From Marvania coccoides (Eukaryota; Chlorophyta; Trebouxiophyceae; Chlorellales; Chlorellaceae): 64,000 nt of DNA. The position numbers and the translations under genes are program-made. Numbering within the stretch: the stretch's first letter is position 1; each line of letters starts with the position of its first letter. Shown piece after piece: positions 54,828-64,000 of this stretch. Below the pieces are notes generated by a model. That model was not told the origin of the DNA, did not search any database, and saw only the letters and a list, made by a program, of their open reading frames with translations. Location: the NCBI GenBank assembly GCA_963854735.1, contig OY978100.1:1178001-1242000 (forward strand), written 5' to 3'.

Positions 54828-56183
54828 TTGTTTATAATGTGGATGTTGTATTAATATGGCTAATATGGGGTTTAAAAGGGGATGCTTGATCGAATGAAAT
54901 TAAAAATACAATGATAGGAGAGAAACCCAGCTTGCTGCTGCTTTATAAAGTAATTTTATTAGCATGCATTAATTATTGAATTTCATTTCAGCACAAAGCT
55001 GCTGCATGGACCGTGAAACAACGTTGTTTTCGAATTTAAAATTTATTGACTTTTTTGCTTGCTTAAAGCGCCGGCCAACACAGTCAACAAATAATTATTC
55101 GACACTATATGCGTATATAAGGAGCACCTGAGCTTTCGCATTGACTCTCCGCGGAGGGGAGAAAACTAACTCTCAAACACTGAAACTTCATCTCAGAAAA
55201 TTCTCTTTTTCGAGCTCTGAATAGTGGGATACATGCATTAAATTTTAATACACGATTCAGAGAAATAAACAAAGTCTTTGTTGCCTGTTTTGAAAGGGTC
55301 ATGATTGTCACGTCCGCCGAGAGAGAACTGGGAGATCTCCTTTCGTCTGTGCTCTGTCAATAGAATAGCTGCCGTTTAATTAACTTTGTTTAATAAAAAG
55401 CTCGTGGCTTGCGTTGTTAGGCCTGCCGGGCATAAAGCGATTAATCGAATTAAGGCCATGCATCATCCACCTGTTTTGGGGACTGACAGCCACAACACTC
55501 CTCCGCTAACAAAATGATTTATGCATGATTGGCATTTGAATTCGCACCTTACAAGCCGCTGTATACCTGCTGAAAAATCTGGGGGGAAAAGTAAGTGTCA
55601 CCCAAGATCTCGAATAATAGAAAGAATGGTCTTGCTCGAAAACATCTCTAAAATCAGTTGTCAAGATCTGGAGGCGTAAGGCATATAAACCATTGTCATA
55701 TATTAAAGGTGGGCGAACACGCATTTTCTCGATAATAAGTTTTCGTGAGGTGTTCGCAGACTATTAGCGCAAATTAGTATATTGTGTGGCAGCTACTTGC
55801 AGTCGACACTTTTGCCGGCTGTGAAAGATAATTAACGCCGTGCCTAATCTTTTGGCAGCATTATAAAGCCAGCATTATAAGCATTCTTACTCTACGGCAG
55901 TCGGCTCTTGACTTAGTTCGTATTTTTTTCGAATCGTTGTGTGTCTATTTTCAATCATTTTCGGCACACACTATATTTTAACTTGCTGAAAGCCTGTGTA
56001 TCATAAATTTATCACTTGTTCATTTTATCGCTGCTTGCGCCGCAGCGTCCGACCGTGGGCAATTGACACCCGAAGCTTGAGCGTAGTGCCTGCAACTTTG
56101 CCTACATAAAATTTTAAAGAGGAATAAACTGAGAAACATAGAAAATTCCATGATATCAACCTAACATTCACCAAACGTACGGA
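54821..56183. other. Gene-poor AT-rich stretch
   Basis: About 1.36 kb with only short, AT-rich frames. No RNA gene, transposon end or coding signature is seen. It holds the promoters of the DAO gene and of the surface-protein gene. Confidence 0.5.
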
Positions 56184-56524
56184 ATGTGCGCCTTCATGAG
56201 CGGCGTGAGGTTTTGCGCCGAACCTCACGGTGGCAATGTGCCGCAAAGCGGCAGCACCTGGCGGCAATGTTTAAGCACGCTGGCAGCAGCTGGGACGATT
56301 CTCCTGGTACTCAGCACGTCTGTGAAAGCGGTGAGTTGAGATATCAGTGCAGCACCTTTCGATTTGTGCTGGTCTAGCTCATGTGACGCATAATTTTGCA
56401 GAGCATCTGGGCCAATTTTTTCAACGTCGCTGATGTCGCCCCACAGCAGCAGTGCTGGATTACGCAATCAGCACTTATTTTGCAAATTATACTGCCATTG
56501 CGGGGCAATAGGACAGGCAGCAAG
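56184..56524 (+). other. Possible upstream exons of the surface-protein gene
   Basis: 56184-56330 (ATG, ending in AAAGCG before GTGAGT) and 56402-56524 (ending AGCAAG before GTGGGT) each have canonical borders and, in phase 0, would join the CAG acceptor at 56655-56657, within which the ATG at 56652 lies. They carry a second signal-peptide-like stretch (LSTLAAAGTILLVLSTSVKA). The first segment also has an inverted repeat (GTGAGGTT/AACCTCAC), so it may be non-coding. Either start is possible. Confidence 0.35.
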
Positions 56525-56651
56525 GTGGGTGCAATGTTTTATTCTTCATTTTTTTTCTTCATTATATCGTTTCGGAAACATGTTAATTGGTGGTGCATTA
56601 TTTTGTTAATCAAGCTAATTTTGGCAGTTTTTGTTACACTGCTATTTTTTA

Positions 56652-59600
56652 ATGCAGTTCGGAGCGACCAAGGCGCTGTCGCTGACTTTCCTCCTCCTAG
56701 CCCTGTCCCTGACCGGCGTCAGCGCTGACTGCGGCTGCATGCCATGTTCGACAGAATTTTGCGCACGTTGCGATGCTTCCGACCTCGACACGTGCCTCCA
56801 AGTGAGTAGGAAGTTAAAAAGGACGGCATTTATTCTATTATATTGCACAAAGGCCTGAAGAATTTTGTTTTTAATTCTAAATTCCAGCTAACTTATTTAT
56901 TATTTGCCCTCATCCTTTCAGTGCAAGCAAGGCTATGGCCTTGTTGATGGATTCTGCCTGCCGTGCCTCGATGAAAATTGCAACAACTGTGACGGCGACG
57001 TTTCCTTGTGCTCTCAGGTAAGAAAGAGTACTCCTCCCCAAACCACAAAATCCACGCTTCGAGTTTCTCAAACATTAATTCTCCATCATTCTTCGCAGTG
57101 TACTGGTGGATTTTTCGGGGCTGGCTGCTCAGGGACGTGCCCCCTGAAGTGCCGCGAATGCACGCTGGGATTCTGCACCAAGGCAAGCAATTTTACATTC
57201 TACCTACCTTTCCCTCAAAACAAGTAAACAAACAAAAATGCTCTCATTTTATCTTACTTGCAGTGCCTCACTGGCTATTACCTGGATTCTTCGGGGAATT
57301 GTGTTCGCTGCAATGTTGCCAATTGTGCGCTGTGCGACCTAGGAGGAACCGTTTGCACTAAGTGCTTGACAGGATACGTCCTCGATGCAACGGGACAGTG
57401 TGTGCCATGCGGCTGCTCCTCTCCAACTGTGAGTATTGTGGTATTTCCAATATGCCTGGCAATACGCCACTTTCTTTCATATTTTTTCATTACGTGATTT
57501 GCCAAGAGACATCATTTCATTCAATTTTCTGCTACCGCAGGTCATCACCACCTTCACGCTGTCCACAGCGGTGGGAGAACCCTCCTGTCCGCTCACAAAA
57601 AGGCGAAGGTTGCAACGCCGGCGCAACATTCTTGCGTTGACCTCTCCTTGGCCTTTGTGGATGACTGAGATGCCAGTCGTGGACCTCGGCCGCCGCCTAA
57701 TGACCCATAGCCTTGACGCTTACCTCGATGATTTGGCGGCTATGTGCTGCGCAGCCATGCTCGAAGCTGCGGCAGCCGCTGGCTATCCAGGCAAGTGTCG
57801 AGGGGGGAATTGCACTTTTTAAATGCAAAATGCTCTATTTGCTTGAGATACTAAGATTAATTCTTTGTTTTATTCCCTAATAATGCAGATTACGCATGCT
57901 CAGCCACTCCCGTCTGTTTTGGTGGCGTACCCCGGGTCACCGCAGTGCTGACGAGCGACCCTGACCCAGCTGACCTGACAATAGCTCGGACCGCAGCCGA
58001 AGACTTGTGGCAGTCGTTCACAGACCCTACGTTTGTTTCCACCAAGTTTATTCAGGCAGGGCTGACGAGCACAAAAACCACCGCAAGCTACGAAGAGACG
58101 GTGGTTGTGAAAGAGACTGGAGGGTCTGCGCCGGTTCCCTCGCCGCCACCACCCCCGACAGTAGCGACTCCATTCCCTCCGCCACCACTGGTGACGCCAT
58201 CCCCTCCGCCGACAGTTTTGCCGAGGTAAACCATTGGCTAGCTTGGCCCACCCACAGCTGTTCATACAATTTATTTGTTCGTCTCATTTTTGCTTGCAGT
58301 CCGCCGCCGCCAGACCCATCTCCTTCACCGCCGCCCCCAGATCCTTCTCCTTCGCCGCCGCCGCTAGGTCCTTCTCCTTCTCCACCCCCGCCAAGCCCGT
58401 CACCGCCGCCCCCAGACCCGTCACCTTCGCCGCCGCCACCAGATTCTTCTCCTTCTCCACCCCCGCCAAGCCCATCACCACCGCCCCCAGACCCGTCGCA
58501 TTTGCCTCCGCCACCAGACCATTCGCCTCCTCCCCCAGCCGAATCGCCACCGCCACCCGCTCCTTCCCCGCCACCTCCTGCCCCGCCACCTCCTGATACA
58601 GAGTTTGACGCCACTATCCTCAGCGTTTCGTACATCCCTGGGTCGGACTCAGCCGAGATCATTGTCGAAACTGCCGCAGAGCCTTCGAGCATCACCTCCG
58701 GTGCAACGTCGACGAGCACATCGACGGAACCAGAGTGCAATTGCACTCTGGTCACCTCGCGGCGGCGGCGCTACCAGAGGCTGCGGCTCTTGCAAATTCT
58801 GCGCCGCTACAAGTGCTTCTTCGACAGAACTTTGGAGCCGAAGACGACTTATGGGTTTGTAGTGCGCAGCAGGAGGGCGGACGGCGCCTTGAATCGGCCA
58901 ATCAGCCCTGGGCCAAGCACCACGTTCTTCAATAGAACGGAGCCCGGCCCATTAAGCCCTCAATTCACGGCCCAATTCATGTACTTGGATGGCACAGAAC
59001 CCGGCATCCCCGTTGACAGTGCGAAGCTTCCCGACCCTGGGTACGCTAGCGGCACCGCATCGGTGAGATTTATTAGACCTTGCACCTTTGGCAAACATTG
59101 TATGCCTTTCTAACCAAAGTTTTATTATTATGGTGCAGAATTGTGTCGACCAGAATGAATGGCCGGTAGAGCGTGACGGCGGAATGACCCATAGAGCGCT
59201 GCAGGTATTATATATATATATATACACACATATAATTGTAACAATGAAATTATATTTTTTGAATTTATATCATAAATTGATGATATCCCATCACAATAAT
59301 TACGTCTCCCTTCCTTGCCCTGCAGATAATCATTTCTCTGAAAGCCTGGGACAAGTTCAACTTTGAAAACACGGCAAACATTCAGAAGCAGTTCATCAAA
59401 TCAATGTTCGACACCATTGCCAGCCGAGGCATTCAACACACGCTGCTGCGAATCTTTAATGTGGACAACTCCGATATGGGAGCCGGCGTCAAAACCCGCA
59501 TCTGGTTTCCAACTCAATCAGAGGTAAGCCATACAATACTCCTCGAATGATGCTTTCATCCATCAAAGACTCAGAACTGCCTCTTTGTGCGGCCATGCAG

Positions 59601-60768
59601 TGCATCGCCTTCATCACGTACCTCAATGGAGTGACCACGACTCCGAAAGGCCCCATGCCGACCCCTTACTTTTCGACAGCCACGTTTGGTCAGACAACGC
59701 TGCGAATGCTGACTAACGCGCAGTCGAAATGCCATAAATGGAAGGTGAGAGCGACCTTATTGGCTGCTTTAAATTATATTTATTTTGCCATGCAGTTCAC
59801 TACTGAAATTGGTCTGTAATCATTTTGTTTATTTCTTCCTTTCTTTTTATTGCAGATCCCAACGACGCATGTTCTCCAATCGTCTTTTGCCAGCTACACC
59901 CCTAGTGCGGTGACCCCGCCAGCCAGCATCACTGTGGAAGCGCCATCAACTTGCCCATTGTGGGAAGAAGAACCAGCGGTAAGGGGGGGTATTTCTTCCG
60001 CCCTAGTACGGCCGTGTGCATTCGATGGCAGCCCGTTCGATGGCAGGCTTCTCATATTAATTTATAATTTTCTGCCGAAGTGCTGATAAACTGTGTGCTG
60101 TCTTATTCAGGTGGTCACAAGCAGCCAGTACACAGGCATCCAGCTCATAGTCTCTCTCGGCGTTGCGACGAAGACGAGCTATGCCGCAAACTCTGTCCTG
60201 CAAAACCACTTCAAGTTAGCTTGGGAAAACTACTTCGAAGCTAGGAACTCTAACCCTAACAATGATATGTACTTGCAAGTAAAAGCGCTGGATAACAGTG
60301 CTGCTGGAGTGGGCGTGCACATACGCCTCTATTTTGCGCAGGTGCTTGCAAATACGCTATGTGGGGCGTTCAGTGACGCGAATAAAGCAGATGACAGTGA
60401 TGCATGGCTGCAAACAAATATTTTTGACCCATATGCACTCAATAACGTTTCTCAGCCTGGGTACTTTGGTGAGGAATAGACAACATTCGTGCTTTCTTTC
60501 CATCTTTCTACCAGACACCTACTGCTAGCGCCCTCCCCTTGGGGACTCTGTATTGAGCTCAAAAAATCCTCGGGGTACACTGGAGGAATGAAATTTCCAT
60601 CTGTTGTTTTTTCATATGCCCAATGCGTGTTTGTACTAATACTTTTCTCCCCCACTTCGCTTCTTTGCAGGCACGATTACGAGGCGAATGGTAATGACCT
60701 CTTGCAAAAAGTGGAATTTACCTGCAGTCAGCAGCTCTCCGTACATCGGCTCTGTCGTCCGAATTTGA
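56652..60768 (+). CDS. Mosaic cell-surface protein: cysteine modules, SPPPP-rich stalk, FN3-like part, duplicated C-terminal domain, 943 aa
   Basis: Exons: 56652-56801, 56922-57017, 57099-57182, 57264-57428, 57541-57790, 57889-58225, 58300-59062, 59139-59204, 59326-59523, 59601-59744, 59856-59978, 60111-60468, 60671-60768; 944 codons. Two donors are GC (57183, 57791). Signal peptide (ATKALSLTFLLLALSLTGVSA), then five or six cysteine-rich EGF/furin-like modules on phase-0 exons, a cysteine-poor domain, a 100-residue (S/D)PPPP stalk typical of hydroxyproline-rich green-algal wall proteins, an FN3-like segment (TTYGFVVRSRRADG), and two copies of an unknown domain (ISLKAWDKFNF... and IVSLGVATKTS...). 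No TM or GPI signal at the end. Exons at 56184-56330 and 56402-56524 are in frame and could extend the N-terminus. Confidence 0.72.
58300..58610 (+). repeat. Proline codon repeat tract of the surface protein
   Basis: Repeated units of CCGCCGCCGCCAGACCC-type sequence code for about 100 residues of (S/D)P(S)PPPP. This is a likely hydroxyproline O-glycosylation region. Confidence 0.85.
60505..60640 (+). repeat. Dispersed short repeat, copy R3 (inside the last intron of the surface-protein gene)
   Basis: Core ACACCTACTGCTAGCGCC then CCTTGGGGACTCTG, later TCCTCGGGGTACACTGG. A block TTTTTTCATATGCCCAAT further on is the reverse complement of the block in R2. It fills most of the 202-bp intron (60469-60670). 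Confidence 0.65.
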
Positions 60769-61261
60769 CTTGTTATTTGTCGGACATATTTGAAATTGCT
60801 GTACATCACCAAGACTTGTCTTCTTTTGCTTATCATTTTGATTTTGATAATATTTAACAATTTTTTCGTATCTTCTCTTTTCTTCTTTTTCTTTTTCCAT
60901 CTTATTTTCCATTTATTTCTTTAAAGACGACTGCAGTCAGCTGACAAAACAAATAAGATAGAAATCTGTTAAATTTGCGTGTATATCTTTCTTTCTCGGT
61001 GGTTGTGAAACCAAATGTATCTATCACTTTACCGATTTCTTTTGGAAGCCAAGCCCTTCTCTTTTTAAGCGACACACAATTTTTATTTTTGTTCATCCTG
61101 TTGGCTTAGTCAAATGGCCATGGAAGGGATAATAGTGGCATGGCCACCAAATATTATATATTTTTTCGTATGTATTGTATTATCATCTGACTAGAAAGAG
61201 ATAGAGAGCTTGTTCGCCAAAATTTTCGCAATGTTGAGAAAAAAGTAGCTCGGCAAAAAAA
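60769..61261. other. Convergent 3' spacer
   Basis: AT-rich 493 bp between the surface-protein gene and the methyltransferase gene. The minus frames here are T-rich and not supported. Confidence 0.45.
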
Positions 61262-62158
61262 TCAACTCTTCAGAGCAATGCCAGCGACATGCGGCCCTAT
61301 GAGACTGGTGATGCCCTCCACCTCAAACCGCATAGCCTCCACCCCACCCCCAAAGACCACTGCTTCAATCGCTGGGAGCGGGTCGCGCGTGAGGTGACAC
61401 CCATCGGCCACAAATTGCTGCAACGGGCTCAGCAACTGTTGCGCCACCCGCAGCAGGGGCCGCCCACGCTGCGCCGCCGTGTGCTCGATGAACAGAAACC
61501 GCCCACCAGGCCGCAGCACGCGTTTCGCCTCCGCCACCGCAGCATCCACGCTTTCTACCGAACACAACACCAGCGTGCACACAACGGCATCCACGCTGGC
61601 GTCCGTGACCGGCAGGGCCTCTGCCACGCCTTCCCTCCACTCCACAGCCTCGGCAGCCCAACCAACGGCCTCCATGTTTTGCTCGAGAAATGGTCGCATG
61701 TAATTATTCGGATCGACGGCAATAATTTTCGTGGCGCTCTTTCGGGGGTACCACTGAAGGTTGGGGCCCGTGCCACACCCAACCTCGACGATTGAGAGCT
61801 CCCCCGTGTCGGTAGTTGGCTGCAGCTGCGAAAATAGTCGTCTCTTTACGGGGGCAATTGCAGCCTCGTATTCGACCATGCCAGAGGCCATGGCGGTAGC
61901 AAACGCCTCGTCAAGGAACGAGTTGCGGCCTGGAGCGGCGTGGGACCGCCCGCTGCACCCGCAGCAGCATAGAACTGCTGCCGGGGTGGCAATGAGTGAA
62001 CGCCGAGTTGGGGGGATCAAGCTGCGCTTCTGGGGCTGCTGGGGCTGCGGGGGCTGCGGAGACTCGGATATGACCTTGCGTTGGCTATGGCAGCGGCGTG
62101 GCGTGGTGGCAAGGAAGCGCGCTGCAGACGAGGAGCGATACGCCACCGCGGCCTTCAT
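61262..62158 (-). CDS. METTL7-like SAM-dependent methyltransferase, probably plastid, 298 aa
   Basis: Single exon. Class I methyltransferase fold: motif I IVEVGCGTGPNLQWYP (about 123-138), acidic loop IAVDPNNYM, DASVDAVVCTLVLCSV and RVLRPGGRFLFIEHTAA. DGCHLTRD and the VGCGTG...WYP spacing match METTL7/thiol S-methyltransferase-type proteins. The N-terminus has a transit-like region and then RRSLIATPAAVLCCCG...SHA, a twin-arginine plus hydrophobic pattern that could direct it to the thylakoid lumen (inference). The catalytic substrate is unknown. Upstream, at 62371-62447, lies a cluster of dyad sequences. Confidence 0.85.
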   Translation of the reverse strand: MKAAVAYRSSSAARFLATTPRRCHSQRKVISESPQPPQPQQPQKRSLIPPTRRSLIATPAAVLCCCGCSGRSHAAPGRNSFLDEAFATAMASGMVEYEAAIAPVKRRLFSQLQPTTDTGELSIVEVGCGTGPNLQWYPRKSATKIIAVDPNNYMRPFLEQNMEAVGWAAEAVEWREGVAEALPVTDASVDAVVCTLVLCSVESVDAAVAEAKRVLRPGGRFLFIEHTAAQRGRPLLRVAQQLLSPLQQFVADGCHLTRDPLPAIEAVVFGGGVEAMRFEVEGITSLIGPHVAGIALKS

Positions 62159-62832
62159 TTGAGTTTAATTATTTGATTTACAGTCTATGCACAATGTTAA
62201 TTAATCTGAATATTAAGAGAGAGAGAAAATGTTAATGATCTAAATTCACAATCTTGCAGTATTTATGGTGTGCCTTTTTCTGGCGGTGTGAGTACACGTA
62301 CTCATTTATCATAAAATAAAAATGTAAAGAGAAAATTAGAAGGAATTTGAATTTCAGTCAGATTCAGCACTGCAGCTGGCAGCTGCGCTGGCAGCTCCTA
62401 CTCTGCCATGGCCTGCTGCTAATTAGCAACAGCTTATAAGCTGTTGCCATGCTCATTCGTTTAATTTAAAATTGGCAAAAAAAAAAGTGGGAAACTTTGA
62501 GGCACCACACCGACCGTCCCACGAACACTTCAATAAAGGACAAAAAAGGAAAGAATTAAATTTAAATTTCATTTGCGCACAGCACGTCAACAAGAACAAC
62601 AACCAGGTCAGTCTATCACCATTAGCCCAGTATCCTTCCCTTCACAACAATAAATAATCGAGGGGAGGAAACAGAAGCGGCAAACACAGCAACCAAAGCA
62701 GGAACAAACGCAGCAACCAACGCAGGAACCAACGTCCCCTCTGATGCCATATCCCTCCTGAACCAACTGCAATGCTTCGCCACGCCGTCTCCCGCAGCCT
62801 TTCTTCACCCAATCAATACGTTAATCAACCTA
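62159..62832. promoter_or_regulatory. Spacer with a 22-bp perfect palindrome upstream of the METTL7-like gene
   Basis: AT-rich. Contains CAGCTGGCAGCTG-type repeats at about 62371-62397 and a perfect 22-bp dyad at 62426-62447 (half-site GCAACAGCTTA). The rest has no gene; a 61-codon frame at 62472-62657 is not supported. Confidence 0.45.
62426..62447. repeat. 22-bp perfect inverted repeat
   Basis: Half-site GCAACAGCTTA facing itself with no spacer. About 270 bp upstream of the methyltransferase ATG. Confidence 0.85.
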
Positions 62833-63756
62833 TCAATTGGCCTGCTGTGTCACTGCTCCCCCGCTGCCGCCCACCTTCTGTTCGATGATCGGCAACATGT
62901 TCAGCAGCGTCTGCCTTCGCGGCAGCCCCTTTGCCCCTTTAGTCACCCTGCGCTTGAACACCACCGGTATCAACGCCAGCGCCCCCACCGCCATTAAAAA
63001 TAAAACATTCCGGGGGCTGTACAGATCGTGCACGCTCTGCACGCTGCCCAGCGCCGCGCCCGCCTGCACCGTGATAAAGTTCATGGGCTGGTGGCCCACC
63101 GCCGTGGCGATCAGGAATATATGGAAGGGGACGCCAACTATGGGCGACGCCAGGTTGACGAACCAATGCGGCAGCACCGGCGTCACCCTCACAAACAGCA
63201 TGTAGTTCAGCAGGTTGGAGCTGTGGCGGCGCAGCTCGCTCTGGAAGGAGGCGATGCGCGCGGGGACCAGCGCCGTCACTGCGTCTTTCAGCAGACACCG
63301 CACCATCCAGTAGTTCAGCGATGCCCCTATGGTTGACACCACTGCGGTGAACGCCATGGCGGTCCAGAAGGGGTACAAGCTGCCGGCCAAGATGTTGATG
63401 CCCATGGGCCCCGGGATCATGAAGGTTTGGAGGAAGAGGTAGGTGGCGATGAGCAACGCCAACACTTGACTGCCGTGCTCTGTTCGATACGTTTCCAGGG
63501 TCATTCGCACCGCCCGCAGCTCGTCCATGCTGTGCGGCACCGCCAGCTTCAACGAGGCCGCCGCCTGGGCGTCCCCCCTGGCTGCTGCTTCGCTGGCCAG
63601 CTCGTCCAGCGGCGGCAGTCTCCGAAACAGCGTCGCCACCAGCAGCAGGGCCAGCAGGTAGATCACCGCTAGCGTCAGCGCCGCTCGCAGCCATGCCCAC
63701 GATTTGAAGTACTGTAGCCGCGCCGCGGGCTGCTTTTTGGCGTCCTCTTTCTCCTC
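62833..63756 (-). CDS. VTT-domain membrane protein (TMEM41/TVP38 family), 3' exon, 307 aa seen
   Basis: Open from a TAG acceptor (just right of 63756) to the stop at 62833; no start Met lies in the exon, so the gene continues upstream. VTT/DedA-type proteins (TMEM41B, VMP1) are lipid scramblases of the ER and plastid-related membranes. Visible: a TM helix (about 25-42), a soluble linker (ELASEAAARGDAQAAASLK), then the VTT core with the reentrant motif IPGPMGINILAGSLYPFW, a charged loop (RHSSNLLNYMLFVRVTPVLPHWFVNLASPIVGV, with the R-x-x-P-x-x-P-x-x-x-x-N pattern) and GHQPMNFITVQAGAAL, with closing helices. The basic tail is disordered. The remaining 5' exons would lie right of 63756 or outside the window. 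Confidence 0.85.
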   Translation of the reverse strand, partial: EEKEDAKKQPAARLQYFKSWAWLRAALTLAVIYLLALLLVATLFRRLPPLDELASEAAARGDAQAAASLKLAVPHSMDELRAVRMTLETYRTEHGSQVLALLIATYLFLQTFMIPGPMGINILAGSLYPFWTAMAFTAVVSTIGASLNYWMVRCLLKDAVTALVPARIASFQSELRRHSSNLLNYMLFVRVTPVLPHWFVNLASPIVGVPFHIFLIATAVGHQPMNFITVQAGAALGSVQSVHDLYSPRNVLFLMAVGALALIPVVFKRRVTKGAKGLPRRQTLLNMLPIIEQKVGGSGGAVTQQAN

Positions 63757-64000
63757 CTACAGTGCCAGGGGGAAGGAGGGCGGAACGGGAAAATTGGTGG
63801 GATGGTGAAGAGGCAGTTCCCGTAGATCAAATTCTCTGATGGGTTCCAGCGGGCGGCAATGTTGATTCTGCCGTCTGGATCCTCAAATTATACACAACCC
63901 ACCAGCGTTGTGCCATCAGCCACTTCCACGTCAACGCTCGAAACTGGTCCGCCGTGGACTGCCGTTCTTATGGTATGGGAGGGGCGCGCTGGGGCCGTCG
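63757..64000. other. Right edge; possible 5' exons of the VTT gene unresolved
   Basis: GC-rich, so possibly coding. On the minus strand a frame from the edge reads TAPARPSHTIRTAVHGGPVS... up to a GTGGGT donor-like site at about 63905. The next frame downstream is open too, but I could not join them to the 63756 acceptor with confidence. Confidence 0.3.

Noticed and set aside
56025..56267. Minus frame of 80 codons in the gene-poor stretch
   Set aside because: Overlaps an inverted repeat and lacks codon bias.
59213..59228. TA dinucleotide run
   Set aside because: Ordinary intronic microsatellite.
63760..63790. TGCCAGGGGGAAGGAGG resembling the repeat core in reverse
   Set aside because: Match is too short and the other shared blocks are missing.

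Overview
The window is a piece of a eukaryotic nuclear genome, most likely from a green alga (Chlorophyta). The evidence is GC-rich exons in AT-rich introns and spacers, many short spliceosomal introns, an AP2/ERF transcription factor, a plant-type vacuolar sorting receptor with a YMPL tail, a pheophorbide a oxygenase, a bZIP factor and a surface protein with (S/D)PPPP hydroxyproline-type repeats like those of volvocalean and trebouxiophyte walls. I could not fix the genus. No tRNA, rRNA, CRISPR array or recognisable autonomous transposon was seen.

Layout, left to right. 0-9 kb: phytanoyl-CoA dioxygenase-like enzyme (-), Cactin splicing factor (-), LSMT-like SET protein (-), TFIIE-alpha (+), a possible 46-aa microprotein (-), SDH4 (+). 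9-20 kb: bZIP factor (-), pheophorbide a oxygenase (-), RecQ helicase (+), FUSC-type membrane protein (+). 20-33 kb: a small secreted protein (-), MIS12 (-), NUP155 (+), FIP1 (+), a BCKDK/PDK-type mitochondrial kinase (-). 33-45 kb: uroporphyrinogen-III synthase (+), a LARGE/GT49-like glycosyltransferase (-), a helicase-associated-repeat protein (-), a cyclin-fold candidate (+), the vacuolar sorting receptor (+), EAF6 (-), a small unknown protein (+). 45-54.8 kb: a WD40+RRM protein (-), an ERF factor (-), RadA (+), D-amino-acid oxidase (-). 54.8-64 kb: a gene-poor stretch, a large multi-exon cysteine-rich/proline-rich surface protein (+), a METTL7-like methyltransferase (-) and a VTT/TMEM41-like membrane protein (-) whose 5' end was not resolved.

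Most genes are housekeeping genes packed head-to-head or tail-to-tail with short spacers, and there is no biosynthetic cluster. All exon joins given here were made by hand from GT-AG or GC-AG borders plus frame and family continuity.

The most unusual signals are: (1) GC-AG introns, about 8 of 60 modelled; (2) a short dispersed repeat with at least four diverged copies, two of them inside introns; (3) the mosaic surface protein at 56.6-60.8 kb, with cysteine modules bounded by phase-0 introns and an apparently duplicated C-terminal domain I do not recognise; (4) three stop-free introns with lengths divisible by three; (5) several long perfect DNA palindromes.
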